A stretch of DNA of 16,900 nucleotides from an uncultured Asticcacaulis sp. (lineage in GTDB: Bacteria; Pseudomonadota; Alphaproteobacteria; Caulobacterales; Caulobacteraceae). The stretch spans positions 1 to 16,900 of the forward strand of contig CAMLPZ010000058.1 of NCBI GenBank assembly GCA_946482045.1, given 5' to 3'. The notes beneath the pieces are model-generated. The model was not told the origin of the DNA and searched no databases. It worked only from the letters and a program-made list of their open reading frames with translations. Of the stretch, positions 1 through 6,990 are shown one piece after another. Positions within the stretch are counted from its first letter, which is position 1, and each line of letters starts with the position of its first letter. The position numbers were made by a program, and so were the translations under genes.

Positions 1-275
1 ATCGGAAACGGCTGGGACATGCCGCTGCCGATCGCCAGCATGACCGCGTTCTGGTTCGACCGGTAGACCGCGCGTTCGTGTTTCTCGCGGGCGACGTGTA
101 CGGTGACGGTCGCAGCCAGGACGAAGGTGAGTGCGGCGCCCGCCGTCCAAGCCAGGTAACGTTGGCCGCGCGCGATGGCTTCAGGGCTGTCGGCGAAGTC
201 ATCAGTAAATTCGATGACAGGCATCGCCTCAGGCGCATCCATCTGCCCGTATGCGGTCCCAACCCCGGCGCGCAT
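1..275 (-). CDS. Partial hypothetical membrane protein (C-terminus off the left edge)
   Basis: A leftward open frame of 91 codons runs from ATG at 275 off the window edge. An in-frame TAG (279-281) lies just upstream, so the start is well bounded, and an AAGAG-type ribosome site sits about 6 bases before it. The protein begins with an acidic stretch, then has one likely transmembrane helix around residues 46-62 (YLAWTAGAALTFVLAATVTV region), then a basic, Asn/Gln-containing segment. Third codon positions are GC-rich, as in neighbouring genes. I do not recognise the family. It starts 3 bases after the stop of the small ORF at 279-386, so the two are probably co-translated. A single-pass accessory or phage-like membrane protein is possible; no function is assigned. 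Confidence 0.55.
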   Translation of the reverse strand, partial: MRAGVGTAYGQMDAPEAMPVIEFTDDFADSPEAIARGQRYLAWTAGAALTFVLAATVTVHVAREKHERAVYRSNQNAVMLAIGSGMSQPFP

Positions 276-278
276 GGA

Positions 279-386
279 CTACTCTTTTGGTTCGGTAAAG
301 CGGCTGGCCGTGGCCAGCATGGCGGCGCCGATAAGCCAGGCGCAGTCGATCCATGCGGTCAGGTCGGGTGTCAGGGCGTCGGCCAC
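279..386 (-). CDS. Small hypothetical protein, 35 residues
   Basis: The start is a GTG at 386 with a good GAGGAA ribosome site 6-7 bases upstream; the stop is TAG at 279-281. The peptide begins MADALTPDLTAWIDCAWLIG and has a short hydrophobic stretch (about residues 12-26) before a polar tail ending TEPKE. It could be a very small membrane-associated protein. Its stop lies 3 bases before the ATG of the leftward gene at 275, the spacing of a translationally coupled pair. The strong Shine-Dalgarno sequence and GC-rich third positions support it; its length and lack of a recognised family keep confidence moderate. Confidence 0.5.
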   Translation of the reverse strand: MADALTPDLTAWIDCAWLIGAAMLATASRFTEPKE

Positions 387-414
387 GTCGTGTTCCTCGC
401 TCAGCTTTAAGCAT

Positions 415-468
415 CTCAGCTGGCGGCCCGGATGCTGAGGGGGGCAATGGACCCGGGCCGCCAGTGAG
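415..468. repeat. Long inverted repeat / hairpin upstream of the small ORF
   Basis: TGGCGGCCCGG at 421-431 is the exact reverse complement of CCGGGCCGCCA at 453-463. The stem can extend through CTCA (415-418) and TGAG (465-468) across a small internal loop. The 21-base loop contains GAGGGGGG and an ATG. The hairpin sits about 30 bases upstream of the leftward GTG at 386 and about 290 bases upstream of the rightward response regulator. It is not between convergent genes, so a simple shared terminator is unlikely. It could be a 5' leader structure or a dispersed repeat. Confidence 0.6.
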
Positions 469-759
469 GAAGCGTCACCCGAATCCTATTCGGGGACGCA
501 TACGTATCATCGGACGGACGGCGTAAAGGCGCGATGTGGCGATGATGGTGCGGGCATAAGCTTTTGCTCGCGTCCCTCAAACCTTTGGCAGGGCGATAAA
601 ATATTCCCGTTATCCGGAAATAAAGCCGCCGGGATGTTTCATAAAATGCCCAAATATTCGGCGCTTAGGGCCTGGCTATAAAGTGGCGGACGCGCGGCGC
701 TGCAAACTTACGGACGCCCGGATACCTTATAGGGAATCGCCACCGAGGGGACCTTGCAC
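469..759. other. Intergenic region upstream of the response regulator
   Basis: Together with the hairpin this is about 370 bases without a convincing gene, between the leftward small ORF and the rightward response regulator. It contains an A/T-rich patch around 595-660, unusual for the window, and a TATAAA at 677-682 that could be a -10 element, though I see no good -35 at the right distance. Promoters for both directions are expected here but cannot be placed with confidence. Confidence 0.4.
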
Positions 760-1134
760 ATGCGCGTACTGATTGTTGAAGACGACCAGATGCTGGCCCA
801 GACCCTGATGTGGGTCGCTGAAGAGCAGGGCGACGAGGCCTGCGTCTGTCATAATGGCCGCGACGCCATCGCCACGGCGCGCGCCATCCATCCCGATCTC
901 GTGGTCGTGGACATGGAGCTTCCCGACATGGACGGCACCGAGGTCTGCCGCACGGTGCGCGCCGACGCGGAGACGGCCCAGGCGATGGTTGTTGCTCATA
1001 CCGCCTTTTCCGATACAGCGCTGCGCCAGAAAGCAACGGCGGCCGGCTGTCACGCCTTCTTCGTCAAGGGTGTCGATTTCCGCAATTTGATGGCGCTGTT
1101 TACGACCATGCACGCCCGCCTGGCCACGCAGTAA
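760..1134 (+). CDS. Single-domain response regulator (CheY-like receiver)
   Basis: This is a 124-residue receiver domain with no output domain. It starts MRVLIVEDDQ. The acidic pocket is Glu7-Asp8-Asp9, the predicted phosphoacceptor is Asp51 (in VVVDMELPDMDG), the switch Thr is Thr81 (AHTAF), and the conserved Lys is Lys103 (FFVKG), so all key residues are present. ATG 760 is preferred over an in-frame TTG at 754 because GAGGGG lies 9 bases upstream of the ATG but only 3 from the TTG. Such stand-alone receivers relay phosphate or bind a partner, as CheY, DivK and CpdR do. No histidine kinase is adjacent, so the partner is unknown. It converges with the TadE/G-like gene, with a 10-base gap between the stops. 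Confidence 0.93.
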   Translation: MRVLIVEDDQMLAQTLMWVAEEQGDEACVCHNGRDAIATARAIHPDLVVVDMELPDMDGTEVCRTVRADAETAQAMVVAHTAFSDTALRQKATAAGCHAFFVKGVDFRNLMALFTTMHARLATQ

Positions 1135-1144
1135 CGGTAGCTTG

Positions 1145-2365
1145 CTATTTCGACAGCGTGGCGTTGTTGCGTTTCGGGCCGACGCCATCGGGGACCGGCA
1201 CGCCAGAGCCGCCATAACCGCTGTTGATCACAAGGGTCGGGTTCTTTTCGACAGTGATCGTATCGGCGACGACGATGCTCCACGCCGAGTCCTGGGCGAC
1301 GTTGCCGGCGGTCGAGACCTTCAGCTCGGCGCCGGGGATGTAGATCGTGCCCAGCAGTTTCGAGACGCGGTCCGAGGCGATGCTGAAAGACTGGGTATTG
1401 TCGCGCGTGGTTACCAGCAGAAAGCCTGCGAACGGGCCGGACTTGCGCGCGGCCAGTTGCACGGCGGCCCGGTCGGCGAAGTTGATCTTCTTAGTCGAGC
1501 CGAAGATCAACGTCACGTCGTCGCCGCGAATGATGGCGTTTTTCTTGGCTTCGAGGTGGTCCATGAACCAGTGCTCGCCTGGCTGCAGCACCAGGGTGGC
1601 GTCCTGTTCGATGATATAGTGTTCGCAGTGGACGCCCGGAGCGAGGAAGGTCGTCGTGCCCTTTTCTTCCTTGATCTTTTCAGGCTTGCCTTCGCATTCC
1701 GTCGACGGGTTCAGGTTCATTGACACGAACGGGTCGGGGATGGCCATGGCGCCGGAATTGCCCTGCGGCGATACCGGCCCGGTGACCTGGCCTGCCGCCT
1801 GGGTCTTGGTCGCCTGGATCATGGCGCCCGATTTCACGGTCACGTTCGAATTGGCGTGGATGGCACAGCCCGTGGCACGGACGCGCGCCTGGTCGCGGAT
1901 GTCGATCCCGCCCTTGCCCTTGCTGGCGGTCTGAAGCACGCACAGGGGGATCGAGCCCAGGTTTTCGGCGGTGGCTGTGACCTTGATTTCAGCATCACCG
2001 AAGTCCAGGAAGCCGGCGATCGCCTTATGGTCGGCCGTGGCATCGACCGTGATCGACTGGCGGTCGGCGGCGACGGTGGCGACCAGTTGAACCTCTGACT
2101 TTATGCCGGCGTCTTTGATGGCGCGCTGCGCCGTGCCGACGGCGGTGCCGACCGGTCCCTGGTCGGTGGTCGAAGCTACGGACAGCCGTCCGGCCCCGGC
2201 CAGCGCCCCGGCATCGACCGCGTCCTGAAGGCGAGCGCGCTCCGAATGGGTGTTGACCATTTCAAGCGCACCGAAGGCCGCGAACAGGACCGGCACGGCA
2301 CACAGCGCCACGACCGTGGCGGCATTGCCTCTCCTGTCTTTTCCAAAGCCTGTGGGGGTACGCAT
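1145..2365 (-). CDS. TadE/TadG-like surface protein with beta-solenoid body
   Basis: A 406-residue protein. Its N-terminus is typical of TadE/TadG-like pilus-assembly proteins: a basic RRG motif, then one helix (about residues 14-34) with Glu35 after it, then an alpha segment (SERARLQDAVDAGALAGAG). The Flp-type N-terminus anchors these proteins in the inner membrane with the body in the periplasm. The rest is rich in short V/I/T/G-alternating repeats (about residues 150-390) suggesting a beta-helix, as in DUF7305-like or polymer-forming adhesins; I see no von Willebrand domain. Four extracytoplasmic Cys residues could form disulfides. The start is ATG 2365, with AAAAGAG 5-6 bases upstream; the frame stays open to 2515 but that part is not protein-like. 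No other tad/cpa gene is visible in the window. Confidence 0.8.
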   Translation of the reverse strand: MRTPTGFGKDRRGNAATVVALCAVPVLFAAFGALEMVNTHSERARLQDAVDAGALAGAGRLSVASTTDQGPVGTAVGTAQRAIKDAGIKSEVQLVATVAADRQSITVDATADHKAIAGFLDFGDAEIKVTATAENLGSIPLCVLQTASKGKGGIDIRDQARVRATGCAIHANSNVTVKSGAMIQATKTQAAGQVTGPVSPQGNSGAMAIPDPFVSMNLNPSTECEGKPEKIKEEKGTTTFLAPGVHCEHYIIEQDATLVLQPGEHWFMDHLEAKKNAIIRGDDVTLIFGSTKKINFADRAAVQLAARKSGPFAGFLLVTTRDNTQSFSIASDRVSKLLGTIYIPGAELKVSTAGNVAQDSAWSIVVADTITVEKNPTLVINSGYGGSGVPVPDGVGPKRNNATLSK

Positions 2366-2445
2366 CTGAACTCTTTTGTCGTTTATGACAGAAAAGCAGC
2401 AAAAGCGTGAAGATTTGGGAAATGGCGCCGGATGGCGCAGGCAGG

Positions 2446-3339
2446 TCAGGACAGCATGGCCTTCAGGCGGATAATGCCCTTGGTCACTGCCGGGGGCGTG
2501 CGGCTGAAGAACCACACGGATGGATCATTGTGCCCCTTGATGCGGTCGAGATGCCTGACGGCCCGCTTGTGCTGGCCGGCTTCCGAGAGAACAAAGGCAA
2601 GCCAGCCGTGCGCCAGGCGCAGTTCGGCGGGGTCCGACCGGGCGTCGAGTATGGCTTCGGAAGCCGCCCTGAGATCGTCCAGCACCTCGCCCGTGAAATA
2701 GCCCGCCGCCATTTCCGCAGCCTGGTCGCTCTCGTCGAAGGCCGCGTAGAACAGCCAGCGTTCCCAGTGCGCGCGGGCGATCAGCATGTTCTGCGCCGGC
2801 GCGTCGCTCAGCATCCGCGACCTGGCGATGCGGAACATGACGGCGTGCGAACCTCCCCATTTTTCCAGCCGCGCCTGCAGGAGGTTCCCGTAGCCGGACA
2901 GCGGGACATCGCGGGCGTCGAGCAGGATGGCTTCGGCCTGGTCCTTCTGGCCGTCTTCCCATTCGTCCATGGCGACGGCCATGTTGAAAGCGGCGGCAAG
3001 ACCGAACCGGCGGTCGATGGCCAGGGCCGCATCGAGCGCTTCCTTGGCTTCAAACAGGTGCTGCATGTAGAGCATCGCCTGTTTTTCCTTGACGGCAGCG
3101 GCCACGTCCATGCCGCGGTGGCGTTTGCCAATGCCCATAAGAAAAGCGCCCAGGATCGTCAGGCCGATCAGGTCGTCGGGACCCGCGACCACGCCGCTGA
3201 GGTCCAAATCCATCGGACACACATCGAAGGCCATCTTGATGCGTTCGTAGGATGCCTCGGGCGAAGCCTGGGCCACGAAGGCCTTCAATGGCTGCCATTG
3301 CCCCTTGGAAATCGCCGCGACCGTCTGTCCGTGAGTCAT
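2446..3339 (-). CDS. Hypothetical TPR-like cytoplasmic protein
   Basis: A 297-residue protein with no signal peptide. It starts at ATG 3339 with a strong GGGGGG ribosome site 4 bases upstream. It is largely helical, with repeated A/L/W-rich helical pairs (for example around LFEAKEALDAALAIDRRFGL, residues about 100-120, and AELRLAHGWLAFVLSEAG, about 240-258). This resembles degenerate tetratricopeptide repeats, although I cannot place clean TPR consensus units. It lies 82 bases downstream of the peroxiredoxin-P4H fusion and 80 bases upstream of the TadE/G-like gene, all leftward, so it may belong to one transcription unit. A protein-binding scaffold role for the hydroxylase is possible but is inference only. 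Confidence 0.75.
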   Translation of the reverse strand: MTHGQTVAAISKGQWQPLKAFVAQASPEASYERIKMAFDVCPMDLDLSGVVAGPDDLIGLTILGAFLMGIGKRHRGMDVAAAVKEKQAMLYMQHLFEAKEALDAALAIDRRFGLAAAFNMAVAMDEWEDGQKDQAEAILLDARDVPLSGYGNLLQARLEKWGGSHAVMFRIARSRMLSDAPAQNMLIARAHWERWLFYAAFDESDQAAEMAAGYFTGEVLDDLRAASEAILDARSDPAELRLAHGWLAFVLSEAGQHKRAVRHLDRIKGHNDPSVWFFSRTPPAVTKGIIRLKAMLS

Positions 3340-3421
3340 CGTGCCCCCCTTGCATCAGGTGCTACCTTCCAGAATCGCTCAACGAAGACAAGCGTTTTCG
3401 CGTGCGCCGGCGGAACCGGCC

Positions 3422-4564
3422 TTACTCGCTGCCGGTGTACGGCGTGACCGAACTATCGAGGAAGGCGTTGTTGGCTTCGCGCAGCCTGGCCGCCGCGTCG
3501 TCGTACAGGAACGGCAGAAAGGCGTAGCGCTGTCCCCGCGTGACCTTGGATACCGTATGCAGCAACGAGCATGAGAAGACGACCGCGCCCCCCACCGGCG
3601 GCCGAAAGCTGCGCGGGCCGTATTCCGGAAAGGTCAGGTCTCCGCCGTCGAAATCATCGTTGAGGTTGATCGAGACGGCGAACTTGCGGTGGGCCGTGCC
3701 CTTGGTCGTGTTGTCGCGGTGCGGGCGGAAATGGCCGCCGTCCTCGGCGGTGTAGCAGGCGACAATGTAACGTTCCATGCGCGTCACGTCGAACTGGAAG
3801 GCCTTGAGGATCTCTGGCCTCAGCCGTCTGTGCACGCACATCCGCAGGGTCTGCATGGTCGTTTCGTCTTCGATGGTGAAGTCGCGGCGGCGTTTGAATC
3901 CGTGATCCTGCACAACCTTGGTCAGGCCGTTTTCCTCGCGCATGAAGCCGCTTTCCTGTGGCTCTCCGTCCTCATAGGCTTTGATAAGCTGTTGGCACAG
4001 GTCCAGCGGGACGACGTTCGGCATATAGAGGACAGGCGCCATGATCTCAGGGCCGGCGAAGCGGCTGGGCGGGGGCAGGGCGGCGATCATGTCGAGTATG
4101 GCGGCGAGATTCACGGCGTCCGGCACCATGGGCCAGGTCTTCATGACGCGCAGGGTCGGATCGATGAGCACCCAGAAGCGGCGATAGGTATTGTCCTGAC
4201 CGCTGACGGCGGCAGCGCCATAGAGCTTGGAAATCGTCCGGTCGAAGTCCCAGAAATGCCTTTGCCCGGGGACGACCTCCGTAAGGCGGTTCTCGCTCTG
4301 GTCGGTGGTGTCGGCCGACACACCGAAGAAGCAGACATTGGCGTCGTCGAATAGGGCGGCGCGTTCTTCGATCAGTTTCAGTTGTTCGCGCGCGGTATTA
4401 TCGCCGGCGCTGCCAAAGAAACCCAGCAGGATGTAGCGGCCGCCCAGCGACGAAAAGTCGAACTTCGGGTGGCAGGTCGCCAACTGGCAAAACCACGGGG
4501 CGGGATCACCGGCTTCGAGCTTGCGGTAACGCGGCAGCAGGGCCGATGACAAGACGTGATCCAT
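3422..4564 (-). CDS. Peroxiredoxin-like / prolyl 4-hydroxylase (2OG-Fe(II) oxygenase) fusion
   Basis: A 380-residue two-domain protein. Residues about 15-160 look like an AhpC/TSA thioredoxin fold (DPAPWFCQL, then GGRYILLGFFGS, a central FFGVSAD and a RRFWVLIDP strand). The FFGSAGDNTAREQ segment, where the peroxidatic Cys normally sits, has no Cys; Cys26, Cys31 and Cys78 lie elsewhere. Residues about 175-355 are a prolyl-4-hydroxylase-type oxygenase with iron ligands His282-x-Asp284 and His336 and a likely 2-oxoglutarate-binding Arg346 (GQRYAF). So the C-terminal enzyme looks active, while the N-terminal domain is probably redox-dead or uses another Cys. I chose ATG 4564 because of an AAAAG site about 8 bases upstream; a GTG at 4597 would add 11 residues but has no ribosome site. 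The substrate is unknown. Confidence 0.85.
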   Translation of the reverse strand: MDHVLSSALLPRYRKLEAGDPAPWFCQLATCHPKFDFSSLGGRYILLGFFGSAGDNTAREQLKLIEERAALFDDANVCFFGVSADTTDQSENRLTEVVPGQRHFWDFDRTISKLYGAAAVSGQDNTYRRFWVLIDPTLRVMKTWPMVPDAVNLAAILDMIAALPPPSRFAGPEIMAPVLYMPNVVPLDLCQQLIKAYEDGEPQESGFMREENGLTKVVQDHGFKRRRDFTIEDETTMQTLRMCVHRRLRPEILKAFQFDVTRMERYIVACYTAEDGGHFRPHRDNTTKGTAHRKFAVSINLNDDFDGGDLTFPEYGPRSFRPPVGGAVVFSCSLLHTVSKVTRGQRYAFLPFLYDDAAARLREANNAFLDSSVTPYTGSE

Positions 4565-4659
4565 GACGTGACTTTTCGGAAATCCCCACTCAGTCACACA
4601 AGATAGCAGGGCAATGTTTCCACATGCTTACCGGATAGGTTGAGGTATTATTTTAGTGC

Positions 4660-4688
4660 CGTCCGCATAGGCTTTGTGTTTGCGGACG
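4660..4688. repeat. 8-bp inverted repeat with 13-base loop
   Basis: CGTCCGCA at 4660-4667 is the exact reverse complement of TGCGGACG at 4681-4688. No T-run follows on either strand, so it is not a standard intrinsic terminator. It lies about 100 bases upstream of the leftward oxygenase gene, possibly in its leader or promoter. No known element was recognised. Confidence 0.4.
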
Positions 4689-4836
4689 CAGCAGGTTTAG
4701 CCCTGGGGCTTTCTTCGTCAAAATACCCGGAACCTGTCATTACGAAAGCCAGCGACATGGGAGTGATCCTCAGGCCGTGACTATTAGGCGGAGCACAGAA
4801 CAGCGATTTCTCTTTAAGGCTTTGAAATTACATTAT

Positions 4837-4852
4837 GTTGCTACGTAGTAAC
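4837..4852. promoter_or_regulatory. Candidate operator palindrome upstream of the MFS/CusF operon
   Basis: GTTGCTACGTAGTAAC is a 16-base near-perfect palindrome with one mismatched pair and centre CTACGTAG. It overlaps a second perfect palindrome, GTAGTAACTAC (4845-4855). Such overlapping dyads are typical of repressor operators. The position, about 100 bases upstream of the transporter start, fits a metal- or redox-responsive regulator, but the regulator is not in the window and the site matches no consensus I can name with confidence. Confidence 0.35.
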
Positions 4853-4896
4853 TACTTTCTTGATGCTTCTGTTTCCTAAGCTCATGATAATTAAGC

Positions 4897-4914
4897 TTTA
4901 TTTTTGCAAATAAA
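4897..4914. promoter_or_regulatory. A/T-rich 7-bp inverted repeat just upstream of the MFS start
   Basis: TTTATTT (4897-4903) and AAATAAA (4908-4914) are perfect inverted copies around TTGC. The dyad lies 24 bases before ATG 4939 and 39 before ATG 4954, so in the promoter or leader. It could be an operator or a small leader hairpin; the sequence alone does not decide. Confidence 0.3.
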
Positions 4915-4953
4915 CCGCTAGCCTGCCGAAAAATCAAAATGGGCTGGGAGCTT

Positions 4954-6537
4954 ATGGACGCAAAAGTGTTTATGGACCGCAGGGGCGTATGGGCCTTTGC
5001 GTTGGGGTGCGCATTCGTCACCATCGGTGTGCTGATGCACATTCCCATGTTCTGGATGGGCAAGGACATGGGCTTCCACCTGGCCGGCATGGCCATGGGC
5101 TGGGACATGATCCTCGGCATGTTCCTGATTGTCGCGGGCATCGGCGTCGCCGCCTACGGCCTGCTGCCAAAGGCCGTCGGCAACCAGATGGAGGCCGCGT
5201 CGCGCATTTCGGTCCACGCGCCGGAAGACGCACCGCTCAGCCCGGCGCACTGGGGTCTGATGGCGGTGCTGACCGTCGCGCTGGTCATCGACGTCATGAA
5301 GCCTGCCAGTCTCGGCTTCGTCATGCCCGGCATGACGCACGAATACGGCGTGCCGAAATCGCAGGCGGCGCTTGTGCCGTTCTTCGCGCTGGTCGGTACG
5401 GTCACCGGCTCGATCCTGTGGGGCATCATCGCCGACATCTATGGCCGCAAGGCGTCGATCCTCTTGTCGGCGGTGGTCTTTGTCGGTACCTCGATCTGTG
5501 GCGCCATGCCGTCGCTTGGCTGGAACATCGGCATGTGTTTCCTGATGGGGGCGGGGGCGGGCGGCATGCTGCCGGTCACCTATGCGCTTCTGGCCGAAAC
5601 CATGCCGTCCAAGCATCGCGGCTGGGCGCTGGTCCTGGTCGGCGGGTTGGGCGGCGTCGGTGGCTATTTCGCGGCATCGGGCTTTTCGGCCCTCCTGGTG
5701 CCCGACTGGAGCTGGCGCATCCTGTGGCTTTTGAACCTGCCGACGGGCCTGGTCCTGGTGCTCATGGGTGGGCTTATCCCGGAATCGGCCAAGTTCCTGC
5801 TGTCGCGCGGCCGCCGAGAGGAAGCCTTCAGGGTCATGGCGCGCTTCGGCACCAAGAGCCACACCCTGGCCGCGGGCGAGGAAGACGAAGCCGACACCTT
5901 CGCCCACGCCCACCACGACGGCCCGCAACCCAAACTATGGACGCCGGGCCTGATCGGCGAGACGGCGGCGCTGTCCATCGCGGCCATCGCCTGGGGGCTG
6001 ATCAATTTCGGGCTTCTGCTGTGGCTGCCGGCCGACCTGGTCGAACGCGGCTACGACATGGGCACCTCGTCGAAACTGCTGGCCTCATCGGCGCTGATTG
6101 CCTTTCCGACCGTGTTTCTCTGCGCGTTTCTCTACAGCCGCTGGAGCACGAAATGGGCACTGACCGCTGCCATCGCCGTGACACTGGCGGGCCTGGCCTG
6201 GGTGCTGGGCCTTGAAATGTTTGGCGGCAGCCCGGTCTTTCCGGTGGCGCTCCTGATCGTGGGTTCGAACGGGCTTTTGGCGATCCTGTTGCCCTATACG
6301 TCCGAATGCTATCCGCTCAAGGTGCGCGGGCGGGCGACGGGCTGGGTGGCGGCATGCACCAAGGGCGGCGGCGTGCTGGCGCAGTCCTTGAGCATCACCG
6401 CGCTGGTGCCGGCGCTCGGCATGGCGGCGCTGATGATCATGGCGCCGATCGCGCTCGCATTGGGCCTGATCATCCGTTACGGCAAGGAGACGCGCGGGCT
6501 GGACCTGCGCGACCTCGAAAAGCCGCGCGATGAGTAA
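4954..6537 (+). CDS. MFS transporter with Met-rich N-terminal hairpin, probably copper-linked
   Basis: About 527 residues, a major facilitator of the inner membrane. An extra N-terminal two-helix unit (about residues 13-33 and 51-70) brackets a segment with eight Met (28, 32, 35, 39, 46, 48, 52, 56) plus His29 and His42. The MFS core follows, with the loop 2-3 motif GIIADIYGRK (residues 157-166). A cytoplasmic central loop near residues 305-325 is acidic and His-rich (HAHHD). The Met/His clusters and the adjacent CusF-type gene point to Cu(I) handling, probably export or trafficking; the fold alone would allow other substrates. ATG 4954 is preferred for GGGAG 3 bases upstream, although the spacing is short; ATG 4939 (5 residues longer) has no ribosome site and is the alternative. 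Confidence 0.85.
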   Translation: MDAKVFMDRRGVWAFALGCAFVTIGVLMHIPMFWMGKDMGFHLAGMAMGWDMILGMFLIVAGIGVAAYGLLPKAVGNQMEAASRISVHAPEDAPLSPAHWGLMAVLTVALVIDVMKPASLGFVMPGMTHEYGVPKSQAALVPFFALVGTVTGSILWGIIADIYGRKASILLSAVVFVGTSICGAMPSLGWNIGMCFLMGAGAGGMLPVTYALLAETMPSKHRGWALVLVGGLGGVGGYFAASGFSALLVPDWSWRILWLLNLPTGLVLVLMGGLIPESAKFLLSRGRREEAFRVMARFGTKSHTLAAGEEDEADTFAHAHHDGPQPKLWTPGLIGETAALSIAAIAWGLINFGLLLWLPADLVERGYDMGTSSKLLASSALIAFPTVFLCAFLYSRWSTKWALTAAIAVTLAGLAWVLGLEMFGGSPVFPVALLIVGSNGLLAILLPYTSECYPLKVRGRATGWVAACTKGGGVLAQSLSITALVPALGMAALMIMAPIALALGLIIRYGKETRGLDLRDLEKPRDE

Positions 6538-6550
6538 AGGAGACATTTGG

Positions 6551-6895
6551 ATGAAAAATCACTTTGCGCTGGCCGTCCTGGCTATGGCCCTCGCGGCTTG
6601 CAATCCAGCACCCGGCACGAAGGAAGCACATGACGGCATGGCCATGTCCGAAGCCGTTCCTGTCGTCGAGGTGAAAAGCGGAACCGGCACCGGCGTCGTC
6701 AAGTCGGTCGATGCGAAAGCGGGTAAGATCACGCTGGAGCACCAGCCGATGCCGGAGCTTGGGTGGCCGGCTATGACGATGACCTTTCCGGTCAATGATC
6801 CGGCGCTGCTCAATGGCATAGAAGCAGGACAGACGGTCAGTTTTGACGTCACCCTGAGCGACAACCGGCCGATGATCACGGGGATACGCAAGTAG
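6551..6895 (+). CDS. CusF-like periplasmic copper-binding lipoprotein
   Basis: A 114-residue lipoprotein. Its signal peptide (residues 1-16) ends in a lipobox LAAC with Cys17. The mature part has a short linker with HDGMAM (27-32) and then a CusF-type small beta-barrel. The family's Cu(I)/Ag(I) site is intact: His64 (TLEHQP), Trp72, Met75 and Met77 (GWPAMTMTF), the Trp stacking on the metal in known CusF. It presumably binds copper in the periplasm and exchanges it with a transporter. ATG 6551 has AAGGAG 9 bases upstream, which covers the transporter's stop codon, so the two are co-translated. An ATG at 6530 overlapping the transporter would put extra residues before the signal peptide and is less likely. 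Confidence 0.92.
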   Translation: MKNHFALAVLAMALAACNPAPGTKEAHDGMAMSEAVPVVEVKSGTGTGVVKSVDAKAGKITLEHQPMPELGWPAMTMTFPVNDPALLNGIEAGQTVSFDVTLSDNRPMITGIRK

Positions 6896-6990
6896 GCTTG
6901 GGGCGTTATCTGTCCGATGCTTTGATCTCCGTCAATCGCTTTGAAATTCCTCCATGGCCTGTTACGGTTAGCGGCAAGCAGGGGGGATAG

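Larger units (their letters stand above)
4565..4953. other. Divergent intergenic region between the oxygenase and the copper-linked MFS gene
   Basis: About 390 bases, more A/T-rich than its surroundings, with no convincing gene. It holds three separate inverted repeats, listed individually (4660-4688, 4837-4852, 4897-4914). Regulation of both divergent operons presumably occurs here. I could not place a confident promoter; GATAAT near 4886 resembles a -10 but lacks a matching -35. Confidence 0.5.

Noticed and set aside
2407..3447. Rightward open frame opposite the TPR-like gene
   Set aside because: It has no ribosome site or recognisable domain; the opposite strand has a good start and helical repeat composition.
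4918..5928. Long leftward open frame opposite the MFS transporter
   Set aside because: The product is rich in Arg, His and Gln with no domain, typical of an antisense shadow of a GC-rich membrane-protein gene.
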